NCBI GenBank assembly: GCA_012295275.1
Contig: CM022677.1
Location: 17,988,440-18,018,439 of the forward strand
Length of the DNA stretch: 30,000 bases
Direction of reading: 5' to 3'
DNA from: Chrysomallon squamiferum
Taxonomy: Eukaryota > Mollusca > Gastropoda > Neomphalida > Peltospiridae
The position numbers were made by a program, and so were the translations under genes. The notes beneath the pieces were generated by a model. It searched no databases, had not been told where the DNA came from, and worked only from the letters and a program-made list of their open reading frames with translations. This document shows positions 12,353 through 22,112 of the stretch, piece by piece. Numbering within the stretch: the stretch's first letter is position 1; every line of letters starts with the position of its first letter.

Positions 12353-13095
12353 TGATGGTGTTGAGTCGATATGACGTAAGAGTTATTGGTGTTTAGAAGT
12401 ATATGACATAGAGCTATTGGTGTTGAGTAGATATGACGTAGAGTTATTGGTGTGTAGAAGTATATGACGTAGTGTTATTGGTATTGAGTCGATATGACGT
12501 AGAGTTATTGGTGTTGAGAAGCATGTGACGTAGAGATATTGGTGTTGAGAAGTACGTGACGTAGAGTTATTGGTGTTGAGAAGTACGACGTAGAGTTATT
12601 GGTGTTGAGAAGTACGTGACGTAGAGTTATTGGTGTTGAGAAGTATATGACGTAGTGTTATTGGTATTGAGTCGATATGACGTAGAGTTATTGGTGTTGA
12701 GAAGCATGTGACGTAGAGATATTGGTGTTGAGAAGTACGTGACGTAGAGTTATTGGTGTTGAGAAGTACGTGACGTAGAGTTATTGGTGTTGAGAAGTAC
12801 GTGACGTAGAGTTATTGGTGTTGAGAAGTATATGACGTAGTGTTATTGGTATTGAGTCGATATGACGTAGAGTTATTGGTGTTGAGAAGCATGTGACGTA
12901 GAGATATTGGTGTTGAGAAGTACGTGACGTAGAGTTATTGGTGTTGAGAAGTACGACGTAGAGTTATTGGTGTTGAAAGTACGTGACGTAGAGTTATTGG
13001 TGTTGAGAAGTATATGACGTAGTGTTATTGGTATTGAGTCGATATGACGTAGAGTTATTGGTGCTGAGAAGTATATGACGTAGGTTATTGATGTT
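12353..13095 (+). repeat. 31-bp minisatellite with ~184-bp higher-order period
   Basis: The basic unit is 31 bp, of the form GTGTTGAGAAGTAYRTGACG followed by TAGAGTTATTG. Six variants, of lengths 30, 31, 31, 29-31, 30-31 and 31, recur in fixed order. The marker GTATTGAGTCGATATGACG starts at 12481, 12664, 12849 and 13031, giving higher-order periods of 183, 185 and 182 bp. Nearly every unit carries TGACGTA, which differs from a CRE by its last bases. The array lies in the 3' flank of the minus-strand receptor gene. Recent homogenisation by unequal exchange or gene conversion is the natural explanation. Confidence 0.93.
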
Positions 13096-13475
13096 GATCG
13101 ATCGTTGAAACGAAACTGATAATTCTAACGTTGAATCCGAACTTACTAACTGATCTTGCTATTCCACTGCTGTGTTAGCACTTCCGAATTACTGATGTGA
13201 GGCGTAGTAATCAACAGTTCTAGCGTTTTGCACTGGAGACTGTTCTGTATCGGTGAACTGCTCAAGTCATATAAGCTTATAAGTTATTTATATCACATCT
13301 ATTGATCACTAATCTAGCGTTTTCACTGCCCCATCTCGTAACGTTAAAGTTCTTAAACCAGATACGCTGCTAATGCTGTAGATTTTCTGACATTAATTGC
13401 TGAATTATTGATATCAGATTTACGAATCACTGATATAATTTTTCACTGGACTGTCTATTACACACAGGTTAATTT
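13096..13475. other. Diverged spacer between two minisatellites
   Basis: Moderately AT-rich DNA with scattered echoes of the flanking units (GTTGATCGATCGTTGAAACG, GAATTACTGATGTGAGG, TGAATTATTGATATCAG). It is probably heavily decayed array. It lies within or beyond the receptor 3' untranslated region on the minus strand. No polyadenylation signal could be assigned confidently. Confidence 0.45.
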
Positions 13476-13479
13476 CTGA

Positions 13480-13770
13480 TTGATTCATGTTAAATGTTCA
13501 ATTATAGATGTTAAATGTCGAATTATTGATGTTAAATGTGAATTATTGATGTTAGTTTTTGAATTATTGATATTAGATATTGAATTATTGAAGTCCGGTG
13601 TTGGACTAGTGATGTTAGGTGATGAATTATTGGTGTTAGATGTTGAATTGTTGATGTTAAATGTTGAATTATTGATGTTAGATGAGAAATTATTGGTGTT
13701 AGGTCTTGGACTATTGTTGAATGTTGATTTTTGATGTTACATATTGAATTATTGATATTTAGTTGAAACT
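13480..13770 (+). repeat. 21-bp minisatellite abutting the receptor stop codon
   Basis: About thirteen units of a 21-bp repeat, of the form GAATTATTGATGTTAAATGTT. Because 21 is a multiple of three, the plus strand stays open for 84 codons with a seven-residue ELLMLDV-like period; there is no other sign of a gene. The array reaches the receptor's stop codon at 13749, so it forms the start of the 3' untranslated region. Its core TTATTGGTGTT is identical to the core of the 31-bp unit, suggesting a shared origin with a 10-bp difference in unit length. Confidence 0.85.
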
Positions 13771-14924
13771 GTTGAAAGCTTTATGGCCTGGTTATCAGCT
13801 CCTGACTCTGGCGCTGTACATGAAATATCAGTTGCTGTTGTCCTTGTAGATGAAATATCAGTAGGTGCTGTCGGTGTACGTGAAATATTAGGTGCTGGTG
13901 CTGTTTGTGGAGGAATTTCTGCTGATTTGCAAGACGGCAGTTTGTTTTTGATGATGCGTCGATAGTTTTGCGAGCTCGATATCAAAATGTAGAAGTTTTG
14001 TCCAAAGTTTAACAAATAAATTGCGGTGCAGAAAGGTCGAATGTTCCACAGTGTCAACATAATGGCAACCTTCTCGGTACTGTATCTCTGCACAAGTGAT
14101 CCAATGCAGTCTAACACCGAAACTGGTAACAAGGTGAGGAAAGCAAGAAAGGAAAGAAGAACCAGAGGTCGCGTAGCACTGTCTGTGCCCTGATTGGTCG
14201 AAGTTGACCCCGACCTTGAGAACGTCTTCCGGAAAGCGTTGCTGCGGCTGATTTTAACGACAATGAAAACGGTGAGCGTGAGAATGATAAGACAGGGCAG
14301 AGTCGAAGAAAACAGAAGTCGAAAGAAAAGTGAGTAATTGTCTATCCGATTATAGACCTCCTTGTCGAGTTGTGGTTCGGCAGTGAAGACGTAGATCGGG
14401 GTAACCATCGCCAGAGAAGACACGAAGATACTGAAGCAGACGACGAAAGCTTTCATCCGGGTACAGAGTTTGTCGCGTGACAGAGGGAAGCAGATGCAGA
14501 CGTAGCGGTCCAACGTGAGCCCGACAACGAGCCACGGAGACAACATCGTCACAAGAAGGCGAATCATTAGAATTAAATTAAAGAAAGACAAAACGATCGG
14601 TGAAGTATCGGGTCTCACAAAGAGCTGCTGTGCTTCGCCGATCACGACTGCTACCAGCATCACAGAGTCCGAGAAAGAAAGAAACTTCAAGTAAACTGAG
14701 TACGAGAGACATGAAAGTTTCGAATCGGACATCATGACGAACTGAAGGACGTTTCCAATGAAACCTGCCACGGCGATGAATAACAGGACACTCCAGTAAA
14801 CGCGACCGAGAACTCCGTTGGAAAGCCATTCTGGGGCAGGAACGAAGTAAGCGTCACTGTTGTCGTAATATTGATCTTCACTCGATTCGTTGTTGTAATA
14901 TTGCTCTTCAGTCGAGTTCGCCAT
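13749..14924 (-). CDS. Atypical rhodopsin-like (class A) G-protein-coupled receptor
   Basis: A 391-residue plasma-membrane receptor encoded in one exon, GC-richer than its surroundings. I chose the ATG at 14924: it has a strong context (CAAAATGG), and the upstream in-frame codons belong to an intron. The N-terminus (1-40) is acidic and Tyr-rich, with N-glycosylation sequons at Asn3 and Asn12. Helices lie at roughly 42-64 (Asn58), 76-99 (Asp86), 111-135, 155-178, 199-224 (Pro210), 252-277 (Pro267) and 288-315. The DRY motif is intact at 139-141. Unusual points: Phe115 replaces the disulfide Cys of helix 3 and loop 2 has no Cys, the helix 6 CWxP reads TLLP, the helix 7 NPxxY reads NFYIL, and helix 4 lacks its Trp. 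Cys332 could be palmitoylated. The tail (333-391) is Ser/Thr/Pro-rich with ten-residue repeats. The style recalls molluscan FMRFamide-receptor-like or orphan chemosensory receptors. The ligand is unknown and the subfamily is uncertain. Confidence 0.93.
   Translation of the reverse strand: MANSTEEQYYNNESSEDQYYDNSDAYFVPAPEWLSNGVLGRVYWSVLLFIAVAGFIGNVLQFVMMSDSKLSCLSYSVYLKFLSFSDSVMLVAVVIGEAQQLFVRPDTSPIVLSFFNLILMIRLLVTMLSPWLVVGLTLDRYVCICFPLSRDKLCTRMKAFVVCFSIFVSSLAMVTPIYVFTAEPQLDKEVYNRIDNYSLFFRLLFSSTLPCLIILTLTVFIVVKISRSNAFRKTFSRSGSTSTNQGTDSATRPLVLLSFLAFLTLLPVSVLDCIGSLVQRYSTEKVAIMLTLWNIRPFCTAIYLLNFGQNFYILISSSQNYRRIIKNKLPSCKSAEIPPQTAPAPNISRTPTAPTDISSTRTTATDISCTAPESGADNQAIKLSTVSTKYQ
13821..13910 (-). 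repeat. 30-bp in-frame repeat in the receptor tail (3 units)
   Basis: On the plus strand, TGAAATAT(C/T)A recurs at 13821, 13851 and 13881, exactly 30 bases apart. In the protein this gives three ten-residue repeats in the cytoplasmic tail, beginning NISRTPTAPT, DISSTRTTAT and DISCTAPESG (residues 346-375). They are rich in Ser and Thr, which are typical receptor-kinase and arrestin sites. Bases around 13875-13900 (GTACGTGA, then GGTGCTGG) resemble the 31-bp array about 0.8 kb away. Confidence 0.8.
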
Positions 14925-14949
14925 TTTGAATCTCCAATTCTGGTAACAC

Positions 14950-14966
14950 CTGCAAACAGAATATAA
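14950..14966 (-). other. Splice acceptor upstream of the receptor start
   Basis: Read on the minus strand, TTATATTCTGTTTGCAG ends at 14950 and is followed by GTGTTACCAG and, 25 bases later, the start ATG. The pyrimidine-rich tract ending in CAG is a standard animal 3' splice site. It implies that the exon begins at 14949 with a 25-base 5' untranslated portion, and that at least one non-coding exon lies further right. The open frame continuing to 14975 would then be intron. Confidence 0.65.
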
Positions 14967-15423
14967 CGGAAACAACTAGTTATCGGAAATATGTAATATA
15001 TTGAAAATTAATGTTAAATATAAACTTTGATTGGAGTTTTTAATTTTATTATAAATAGTTACCAACTGTACACTGATGTTTAAAAAGTAAGCATGCGTCA
15101 TGAACGTCGTCATCATCACAATCTACTGTAACGATTTCTTATAATGTGTATATCCAGATATTTATTGTTATCAGTTACAACAATAATACTTCCCTCGAAT
15201 TTAAATATAAAATTCCGGAGTTTCCTTCCTTTCTGAAAATCATTATTTTTGTTTTTATTTATATTGATGTTAAGCCTCCGTAAACGGCAAAAAATGCTAA
15301 GATTAAGTTGTAAAGTATCCGGTGATTACACTTGCAGTCTGTTATCGTAAACATATGGTAGAAAAAAACAACAACCTATAAATAAACATTAATTATTCTT
15401 CAAAGGATATTGTAATTGATTCT

Positions 15424-15506
<83 letters not shown>

Positions 15507-15760
15507 ATTAACTTACACCATAGCTCTTTTACATTTGTTCACTAACGTAAGTAAACAGCGCAAAGAAAATATATGGTCTGTCTATATCGAATTCTTTTTT
15601 TCATCTAGAATTAAATTACTGATGCAAATGTAGCTAAACAGGTTAATACTGTGATAGGTCTACATTTCTCAGCGTCATTACTTTCAGCCTTTATTTTTAT
15701 TATGTTCGTTTTAGGAAACTCATTAAGAAGCTAGATGGTGTAATTACTGCGCGAAGAACA
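14967..15760. other. Inferred intron of the receptor gene; no other gene seen
   Basis: AT-rich DNA with one long CT array and no recognisable exon or element. It is intronic only if the gene model (acceptor at 14950, donor at 18263) is right. Confidence 0.4.
15426..15503 (+). repeat. (CT)n array (78 bp)
   Basis: A pure CT run on the plus strand, hence GA on the receptor's transcribed strand, about 500 bases upstream of the receptor's start codon. Confidence 0.97.
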
Positions 15761-15761
15761 A

Positions 15762-16710
15762 CATTAAACAATACTACATACATAGATAGCATAATGTATA
15801 CAGTGTACTTAATATTAAAGTATGTTTCTGTGGGTTCTGTTCTTTGTTCTAGCGAAAAATTCTGGTTCAGAATAAAACATTAGCGCATTCTTGACTTTGG
15901 GTCTTTGAGTCTGTAATTCTTCGACTGGTGTCACGTGATCCGGTGCAGTTCCATCGCAGTTAAGATATATATATTATATATTATATTATATAAATTATTT
16001 TGGTCTTTTCTTGTTTTTTGTTTTTTTATCGGAATTTAGAAGAGAGGAAGGAAGGAAATGTTTTATTTAGCGATGCGCTCAGGATATTTTATTTACGATT
16101 TGATTTAACAGGGTCAACATTGCCATTAAGATATATATATCTATATATTTATGTATGTATGTATGTATGTATGTATATATATATATATATATCAAACAGA
16201 GATCAATTAAGACATCTTCTTCTAACCGTCTCTGCATATTTCTGCGATCAGACATAATTTCATCAATAAATGCTATTAGCAGTATTTAAAAAAAAAAAAA
16301 CCCATTAAACAATAGTATATACATAGATAGCATAATGTATACTTAATATATTCATTAATAAGAAAGTATTCTTATGTATATGTCTATGTAGGTGGTTTTT
16401 TATATTTTATTTTTTTTATTTAATTATTTATTCTATAAATTATGTGGGTTTTTTTAATTATTATTATTATTTTTTTAATCGGAATGCAAAAGAGAGGAAC
16501 GAAGAAAATGTCTTATTTAGCGATTCGCTCGGAATATTTTATTTACGATTTGATTTAACAGGGTCAACATTGCCATTAATATATATATATATATATGTAT
16601 ATCAGGTAGAGATCAATTAAGACATCTTTTTCTAACCGTTTCTGCATATTGCTTACGATCATAATTTCATCAATAAATGCTATTAGGAGTATTTAAAAAA
16701 AAAAAAAAAA
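15762..16710 (+). repeat. ~540-bp direct repeat, two units
   Basis: Unit 1 starts at about 15762 and unit 2 at about 16303. Both begin ATTAAACAATA(C/G)TA, then ACATAGATAGCATAATGTATA. Both later contain an AT-rich part, AGAGAGGAA(G/C)GAA, the TTTATTTACGATTTGATTTA motif and (A/T)CAATAAATGCTATTAG followed by poly-A. Unit 1 spans about 541 bases and unit 2 about 400 before homology fades. Copy A enters the window (base 1) part-way through the same unit. The repeat marks the left edge of copy B. Confidence 0.75.
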
Positions 16711-16882
16711 AAAGGTTTTGACGGTCCTTGTTTATTGCTGTTCAGAATTAACCAGTATTCTATGAAGTTTTTAGCATTTTAATTTAGCGTTTAATAGATG
16801 TTCTTTACAGCGTTTGTTTATACTTATTTTCTTTGTTCTTCAAGTAGAGTTTGACACGAAATCCGCCATATTGTTTATGTCT

Positions 16883-17014
16883 TCGTTTATTGAAGTATTT
16901 TTTAAAATTATTTTTTTATGATCGTAAGAACAGCGAAATAACTGATTTATTTATAGCTGGCGACCATACTTTATTAATAATGAAGTTAAAAGAATAAAAG
17001 AAGAATTATGTTGA

Positions 17015-17059
<45 letters not shown>

Positions 17060-17300
17060 AACAAGCGGAAATGTTTATGAAAGTACATATGTTTTTTTAT
17101 GCTCGGTAAAAATGACATTTGTTTATAACTAGTGACGGTACTTTACTAATAATGAAGTACAACAATAAAATATGAATATTTATGTTTAAAGAAAAAAAAG
17201 AGTTACTTTGCACATTTTAGTCCGCTGACAAAAAAACGTTTTATTTATTTATATTTGGCGACTATTCTTTACTACTAATAAAGTATAACAATAAAATAAG
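16883..17300 (+). repeat. Degenerate ~170-bp tandem units, copy B
   Basis: The counterpart of 712-1215: three diverged units starting near 16883, 17065 and 17220, each ending with TACTA(A/C)TAAT and AAGTA. The first unit is followed by an AAT array (about 17016-17055), as in copy A. Confidence 0.6.
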
Positions 17301-17402
17301 AAGTCTTGGAGCGTACATTATTTTTTTTATCCTTTATATCGTTCTTTGTGTTTCCCACGTACGTAAGTGCAAACCAGCTGCAGGTTACCTTGGTGACAAC
17401 GC

Positions 17403-17437
17403 CCTCTAGCGGGCTTGTGATCGCCAACAGGGGGCGC
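17403..17437 (+). promoter_or_regulatory. Pair of CTCF-like motifs, copy B
   Basis: CCTCTAGCGGGC at 17403-17414 and CCAACAGGGGGCGC at 17424-17437 have the same spacing and orientation as in copy A. The second is a closer match to the CTCF core than its A counterpart. Changes between the copies (A/C, A/G, A/G) leave the motif cores intact, which is at least compatible with selection. The minus strand here stays open for over 80 codons, but copy A carries stop codons and an indel, so I do not call a gene. Confidence 0.45.
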
Positions 17438-18263
17438 TGAGTATTTTCGAAGCAGTGAAGACCGTCGACCATCGCAGGAACAATTTGTGGACTTTTGGCT
17501 TGATACCAGTGAAAAATGTTCAGTATCAGCCGCACTAGCCATAAATCTTTTCAAAATAACTGATTATTTCGCTACAATTAAAAGCTAATTTTTGTGTTGG
17601 CGAGAAAGATTATGAGAAAACCAGCGGACAGTTTAGCGATTTTCTGTTACCTTGGTACGCGCTGGTTAAGGTACGAGAGCAATATTTTAATCATCTATAG
17701 TCGACAATAAATAACAAAAATGTTCAGATTACTTATCAGAGCATCTTGTGATGTTACTAACAGTGTGGTATCGTCAGCACATAGTAGAATAAAAAGGTTT
17801 AAATAAAAATTAAATTCTTCATTAAAAATTGTTGATCGAAGTTTCAGTTCTTGCACAAATTTAAAATGATCAAATCTCGGTCTTGAAAATCAGATCAAGT
17901 GGCGTTCTCAGTGTGATACATGAATTGAATAAATCACGAAATTAACTCAATATTTGTGAAGGATGACTTACGTCTCTCGTTAAACTTTTTTTTTTAATAT
18001 TACATTTATTTATGTATTTAATTTAATAATGATGATGATGATGATGATTTGGTCTAATAATAAAATAAGAAGAAGAAGAAGAAGAAAAAAAAAAGAAGAA
18101 GAAAAAATAAATTAAAAAAATTATATAAAACCATGTGATATACCATTAATCTCTAATTAATTAATTACTGCCACTTATACATTTAACCTGCTTTGACGGA
18201 AAAGAAACTATTTTAAAAAAAAAAACAGAAGTGTTCAGAAGAACGAGAAAAAAGATTACTTAC

Positions 18264-18403
18264 TTGTGAAAACGAACCACACACTAAACTTAACAGACTT
18301 TGTTAAGACAGTGAGATAACGTACGCAGAGATCATTTTAAAAAGAACTCAACAAATCAATACAGCTTCCTGTCCTAAGATTCTGTCCACTCGCGTGAGCT
18401 GAA
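18264..18403 (-). other. Candidate 5' untranslated exon of the receptor gene
   Basis: On the minus strand this conserved block ends in CACAA, directly followed by the donor GTAAGT (intron from 18263). The receptor acceptor at 14950 is the next good one noticed downstream, giving a ~3.3-kb intron. The block contains an ATG at 18335-18333 whose frame stops after 10 codons at 18305-18303, so it would be a short upstream ORF. The 5' boundary is not visible; the conserved part extends to about 18403 and includes GACAGGAAGCTGTATTGAT. Copy A has the same block (2067-2207) with an intact donor. Confidence 0.35.
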
Positions 18404-19139
18404 TTTTTATTTTTTTTTATATATTTTTTTTATACTGAAATGTTACAGACATATGCAGCTAATAACATTTTACACAATTTTAATTTTTTTTTTTAAAAAA
18501 GTATTTTAATTTGTTCAATTTCTCGCAATGTTGCTGGAGAAAAAAAATAACAGAAAAAAAAAAAATAAAATAAAATATAATAATAATAATAATAATAAAA
18601 AAGACGGGTCTTTAAAAATGACGTTTTCTTTCATCACGTTAATAAGCCGATTCACGAGCTGGTAAAAGTTTCGTATTAAAACGCAAGACTGGCTTATTGT
18701 TGTTTATTTGTTAATCATTTTCACGAAGGCAGGAAAATTAATTAAGAAGTCGTTAATTCTTTGTTATTATTATCATTATTATTTTTTGAAATTTACGATG
18801 GAACAAAGACAACACACGTAAGCACACCTCAGAATTAAAATTATGTAATTGCGTTTGACCGTCATGCTGAAGAAACGTGTTTATAACATACTTTTGTGTA
18901 GGAAGTTTAGTTGTTTTTGACTGTGCGTGTGTGCGTGTGTGTGAGACATTAAAGTTGTATATTTCTGTTCGTCCTTTCATCCAACCATACATTCATCCGA
19001 CTGTCGAGTATCTGTCTGTCTCTTAGTCTGTCATTATATCTATGTATATTCTATCTATCTATCTTTCTGTCTAGATAGATGTCTAGATAAATACTGTATA
19101 TAGATGGATAGATAGAACTACAGAGAGGGAGAAAGAAAA

Positions 19140-19200
19140 ATATATACTAGATCAGATAGATATATAGAGCGATCAATAAATTAATATATATATATATATA

Positions 19201-19297
<97 letters not shown>

Positions 19298-19545
19298 CAC
19301 ACACAGAAATGATATTCGTATTATGAAGTCTAGAAGTCAAGTGGTAGACACAGTCTTTGTAGATTTATTTTGACTTTTACTTTGTAAAGGAAATTAATTA
19401 ATGTTCTTACAGTAACAGTAATTTAAAGATATATCTCCAATTATATAGTGGGCTGTATATTAAATTACCTGGAATCGTTTTCCTTTATTATTTTTTTATT
19501 TGTTGAACTCCAGAGAGTACATTATAAAGACTTTATAAAGGGGCA
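19140..19545 (+). repeat. Copy B-only segment with (GA)n array
   Basis: Copy A passes straight from the GAGAGAGAAAGAAAA motif to AAATCATTTAATTT (about 2985-3012), whereas copy B has about 400 extra bases here. They include a 91-bp pure GA run at 19205-19295, short TA repeats, and about 250 bases of unique AT-rich DNA. No gene and no terminal repeats were found. Confidence 0.65.
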
Positions 19546-19578
19546 ACAACAAAATCATTTAATTTGCTTTCTTCTTCG

Positions 19579-19845
19579 TCTTGTTCTTTATTTTCTTCTT
19601 CTTCTACTTCTTCTTCTTCTTCTTCTTCTTCTTTTTCTTCTTCTTGCTCTTCTTCTTCTTCGTTTCTTGTTGTTGTTGTTGCTCTTTTCGTTATCGATGT
19701 TCTTTTCTTCCTCTCATTTGTATATTACAGATAACATGTTTGTCAATAATTAACGTCAACAATTTTTAAGAGATTTTCTTTCTTTAATGTAACAAATGTG
19801 TAATGTAATGAACACTGTTTGTATCGCACATTCATACTTTGTTCG

Positions 19846-19926
<81 letters not shown>

Positions 19927-19958
19927 AAGAAGAAGAAGAAGAAGGAGAAGAAGAAGAA
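19579..19958 (+). repeat. CTT array, then AAT plus AAG compound array
   Basis: CTT units run from about 19579 to 19665. After a conserved spacer, AAT units (19848-19898) switch to AAG units (19897-19958). In copy A the CTT run is short and the AAG part is absent. The long Leu, Phe, Ile or Arg runs in translations are repeat artefacts. Confidence 0.93.
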
Positions 19959-20398
19959 AGAAAACAAAAAATAATTTAAAAAAAAATAAAGTTATAGGAG
20001 AAGTCTTGGTCTTTAAAAATCATTTGTTTTCCTTTTCAGCAATGTTTTTTAGTTAATATTTAAAATGTTTCATAGAAAACAGTATTTCAGAAATCAGATG
20101 GAGTGAAAAAAGAAAGAAATGATGATATGACAAAACTGTGATCAATCCATAACTAAGATCGATATGAAATATGTATGTACCTTTATTTTTGTATTTTTTG
20201 TATTATTAAATTGCAAATTATTCTTTGAGATATATAAGGTGTTAAACCTTTACTTGTGTGTTATATAACAAACAACACTTATAAACAAATATTTATAAAA
20301 TATTGATATGAAAATTAATCACTTTTTACTCCTTGGCTGTTGAAATGTCCAAATTTACTTAGCATAATATTTCTATAATTCTCAGCATATCCACTCAA

Positions 20399-20399
<1 letters not shown>

Positions 20400-20440
<41 letters not shown>

Positions 20441-20460
20441 ATAAATGTTGTTGTTGTTGT
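20400..20460 (+). repeat. (ATT)n plus (TTG)n microsatellite, copy B
   Basis: The counterpart of 3900-3960, with the same order of ATT then TTG. The flanking 20160-20400 segment is very similar to copy A. Confidence 0.9.
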
Positions 20461-20831
20461 TTATTATGTTTATTTTTCTGTCCACAAATAAATACATTTC
20501 AGTAGAAAAACGAAATTGTTTTACTCGTGTATCTTCTATTAGAATTTGAGTAGTCAAAAGTTTACTAAATATCGTTTAAATTTAACTCGTTAATTCTAAA
20601 ATTACTGTAAGTTTAGAGGGCTTTCCAACATTACAGTCTTAATTTAGGGTGTGAATACTTAAAAGTTTATTTAATTAATTATAATTTTATTTAAGTCTAA
20701 TCTGTTAAATCTAAAATTGTTAAATACAATGCTCGAAAACAGGTGACAAACGAAAACACGTTATCGAATCGTAGTAAAAAGTAGCATGAAAGTTTTTTCT
20801 TCGTCATTTTTCATCTTCGCAGTATTAAATT

Positions 20832-20833
<2 letters not shown>

Positions 20834-20909
<76 letters not shown>

Positions 20910-20911
20910 AG

Positions 20912-20948
<37 letters not shown>
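20834..20948 (+). repeat. (CT)n then (CA)n microsatellites
   Basis: A 72-bp CT array (20834-20905) is followed after a few bases by about 35 bp of CA (20914-20948). It is absent from copy A, where A-rich DNA of a different length occupies this interval. The next ~300 bases (20950-21255) show no gene. Confidence 0.95.
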
Positions 20949-20952
<4 letters not shown>

Positions 20953-21254
20953 AAAAAAAGACCGGGATATAGATATACATAAATTATAGATAGAAATATA
21001 TATACATATATGTCTGAGCGGAAATCAGTTTCTCTCGGTAAATCTGTTGTTCTGTCCCTTGTGTGTAAGTTTGATGCTGTGCTGTCTCTTTGTCATTTGA
21101 TTTATTTGCGTACGTCTTCGTAAGTGAAAAAGAAAATTAAATACGAAACTGATTCATGAATTCATAAACCTTAATAATTTTGCAGCTTAAATGTCGTATT
21201 AAATTTACAACAACAAGAAAATATATGTATAGAAATAAATAAAAATAAAAAGTA

Positions 21255-21416
21255 AATACTACTACTACTACTACTAATAATAATAATAGCAATAATAATA
21301 GAAACAATAATAATAGTAATAATAATAGTAATAATAAGAACAATAATAATATTAGTAATAATAATATAATAATAATAATAAGAATAAAAATAATAATAAT
21401 AGTAATAATAATAATA
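21255..21416 (+). repeat. Imperfect AAT/AGT array (~160 bp)
   Basis: ACT units give way to AAT units with frequent AGT, AAC and AAG interruptions. It abuts the conserved block and replaces part of copy A's 120-bp tandem repeat. Confidence 0.9.
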
Positions 21417-21418
21417 GG

Positions 21419-21778
21419 ACGTGGTATATAGTAACCTGTATGTGGATATAAAAAAACTATTGTTGTTGCTATTCTATAAGAACAGCTCATTTCTCGTTCC
21501 AACCACTGCTCCACAACTGTTATTATAAAGGACGTGGTATATATTGTTAAGTGTTTTGTGTGTTACTGCTGGTAGGAGTAACCCTTCATCTCGAATCGGC
21601 GGGTTTCGTCTCTTGTTTCACCTCAGTGGTCTTTAACCAAATGTTTGGCAAACAAGTTTATACGAGAACAATTTTCAGTCTCTGTTTCCATAATTAAATT
21701 TCTATGAAATAAGCATAAGTGAAATATCCTTACAGCTTCGTCAAGTAAAACATTTCCTTCATTACACTCATATATGTT

Positions 21779-21779
<1 letters not shown>
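21419..21779. other. Conserved non-coding block, copy B
   Basis: The counterpart of 5680-6022, with about one unit of the 120-bp repeat followed by a nearly identical block. No convincing reading frame or RNA gene was recognised. Confidence 0.5.

Positions 21780-21834
<55 letters not shown>
21780..21834 (+). repeat. Poly-A tract (55 bp)
   Basis: A pure A run, the longest in the window. The orthologous tract in copy A is 25 bp. Confidence 0.97.
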
Positions 21835-21835
<1 letters not shown>

Positions 21836-22064
21836 AGCACAAATTAAAATCAAATAAATTTAAAAAGAGATTAATAACAAAAAGAAGAAAAAAAATAATA
21901 AAGATAACACACACACACATCCATACAATAGATTTAAACTTATTTAAACACAAATATGCAGATTCCCTTAAAAACAGACAGAAACACATACACACATGTA
22001 TATATATGTTTCTATGTATGTATGCATTATATGTAAGTGTGTATGTATGTGTGTATGTATATTT

Positions 22065-22081
22065 GTATGTATGTATGTATG

Positions 22082-22112
<31 letters not shown>

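Noticed and set aside
12353-13095. CRISPR-like array
   Set aside because: Units are contiguous with no unique spacers, and the genomic context is animal.
13480-13734. 84-codon plus-strand frame with a seven-residue period
   Set aside because: It is the 21-bp minisatellite, open because 21 is divisible by three. It overlaps the receptor's probable 3' untranslated region.
14350-14829. Shorter open frames overlapping the receptor
   Set aside because: They are alternate-frame shadows of the receptor exon; the seven helices and DRY are in the called frame.
14925-14975. Seventeen-codon upstream extension of the receptor
   Set aside because: It begins at a TTG rather than an ATG and runs through a strong splice acceptor ending at 14950.
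17275-17554. Minus-strand open frames of 75-86 codons over the CTCF-like island
   Set aside because: Copy A has in-frame stops and a one-base indel relative to copy B, and no known family was recognised. Conservation is better explained by non-coding motifs.
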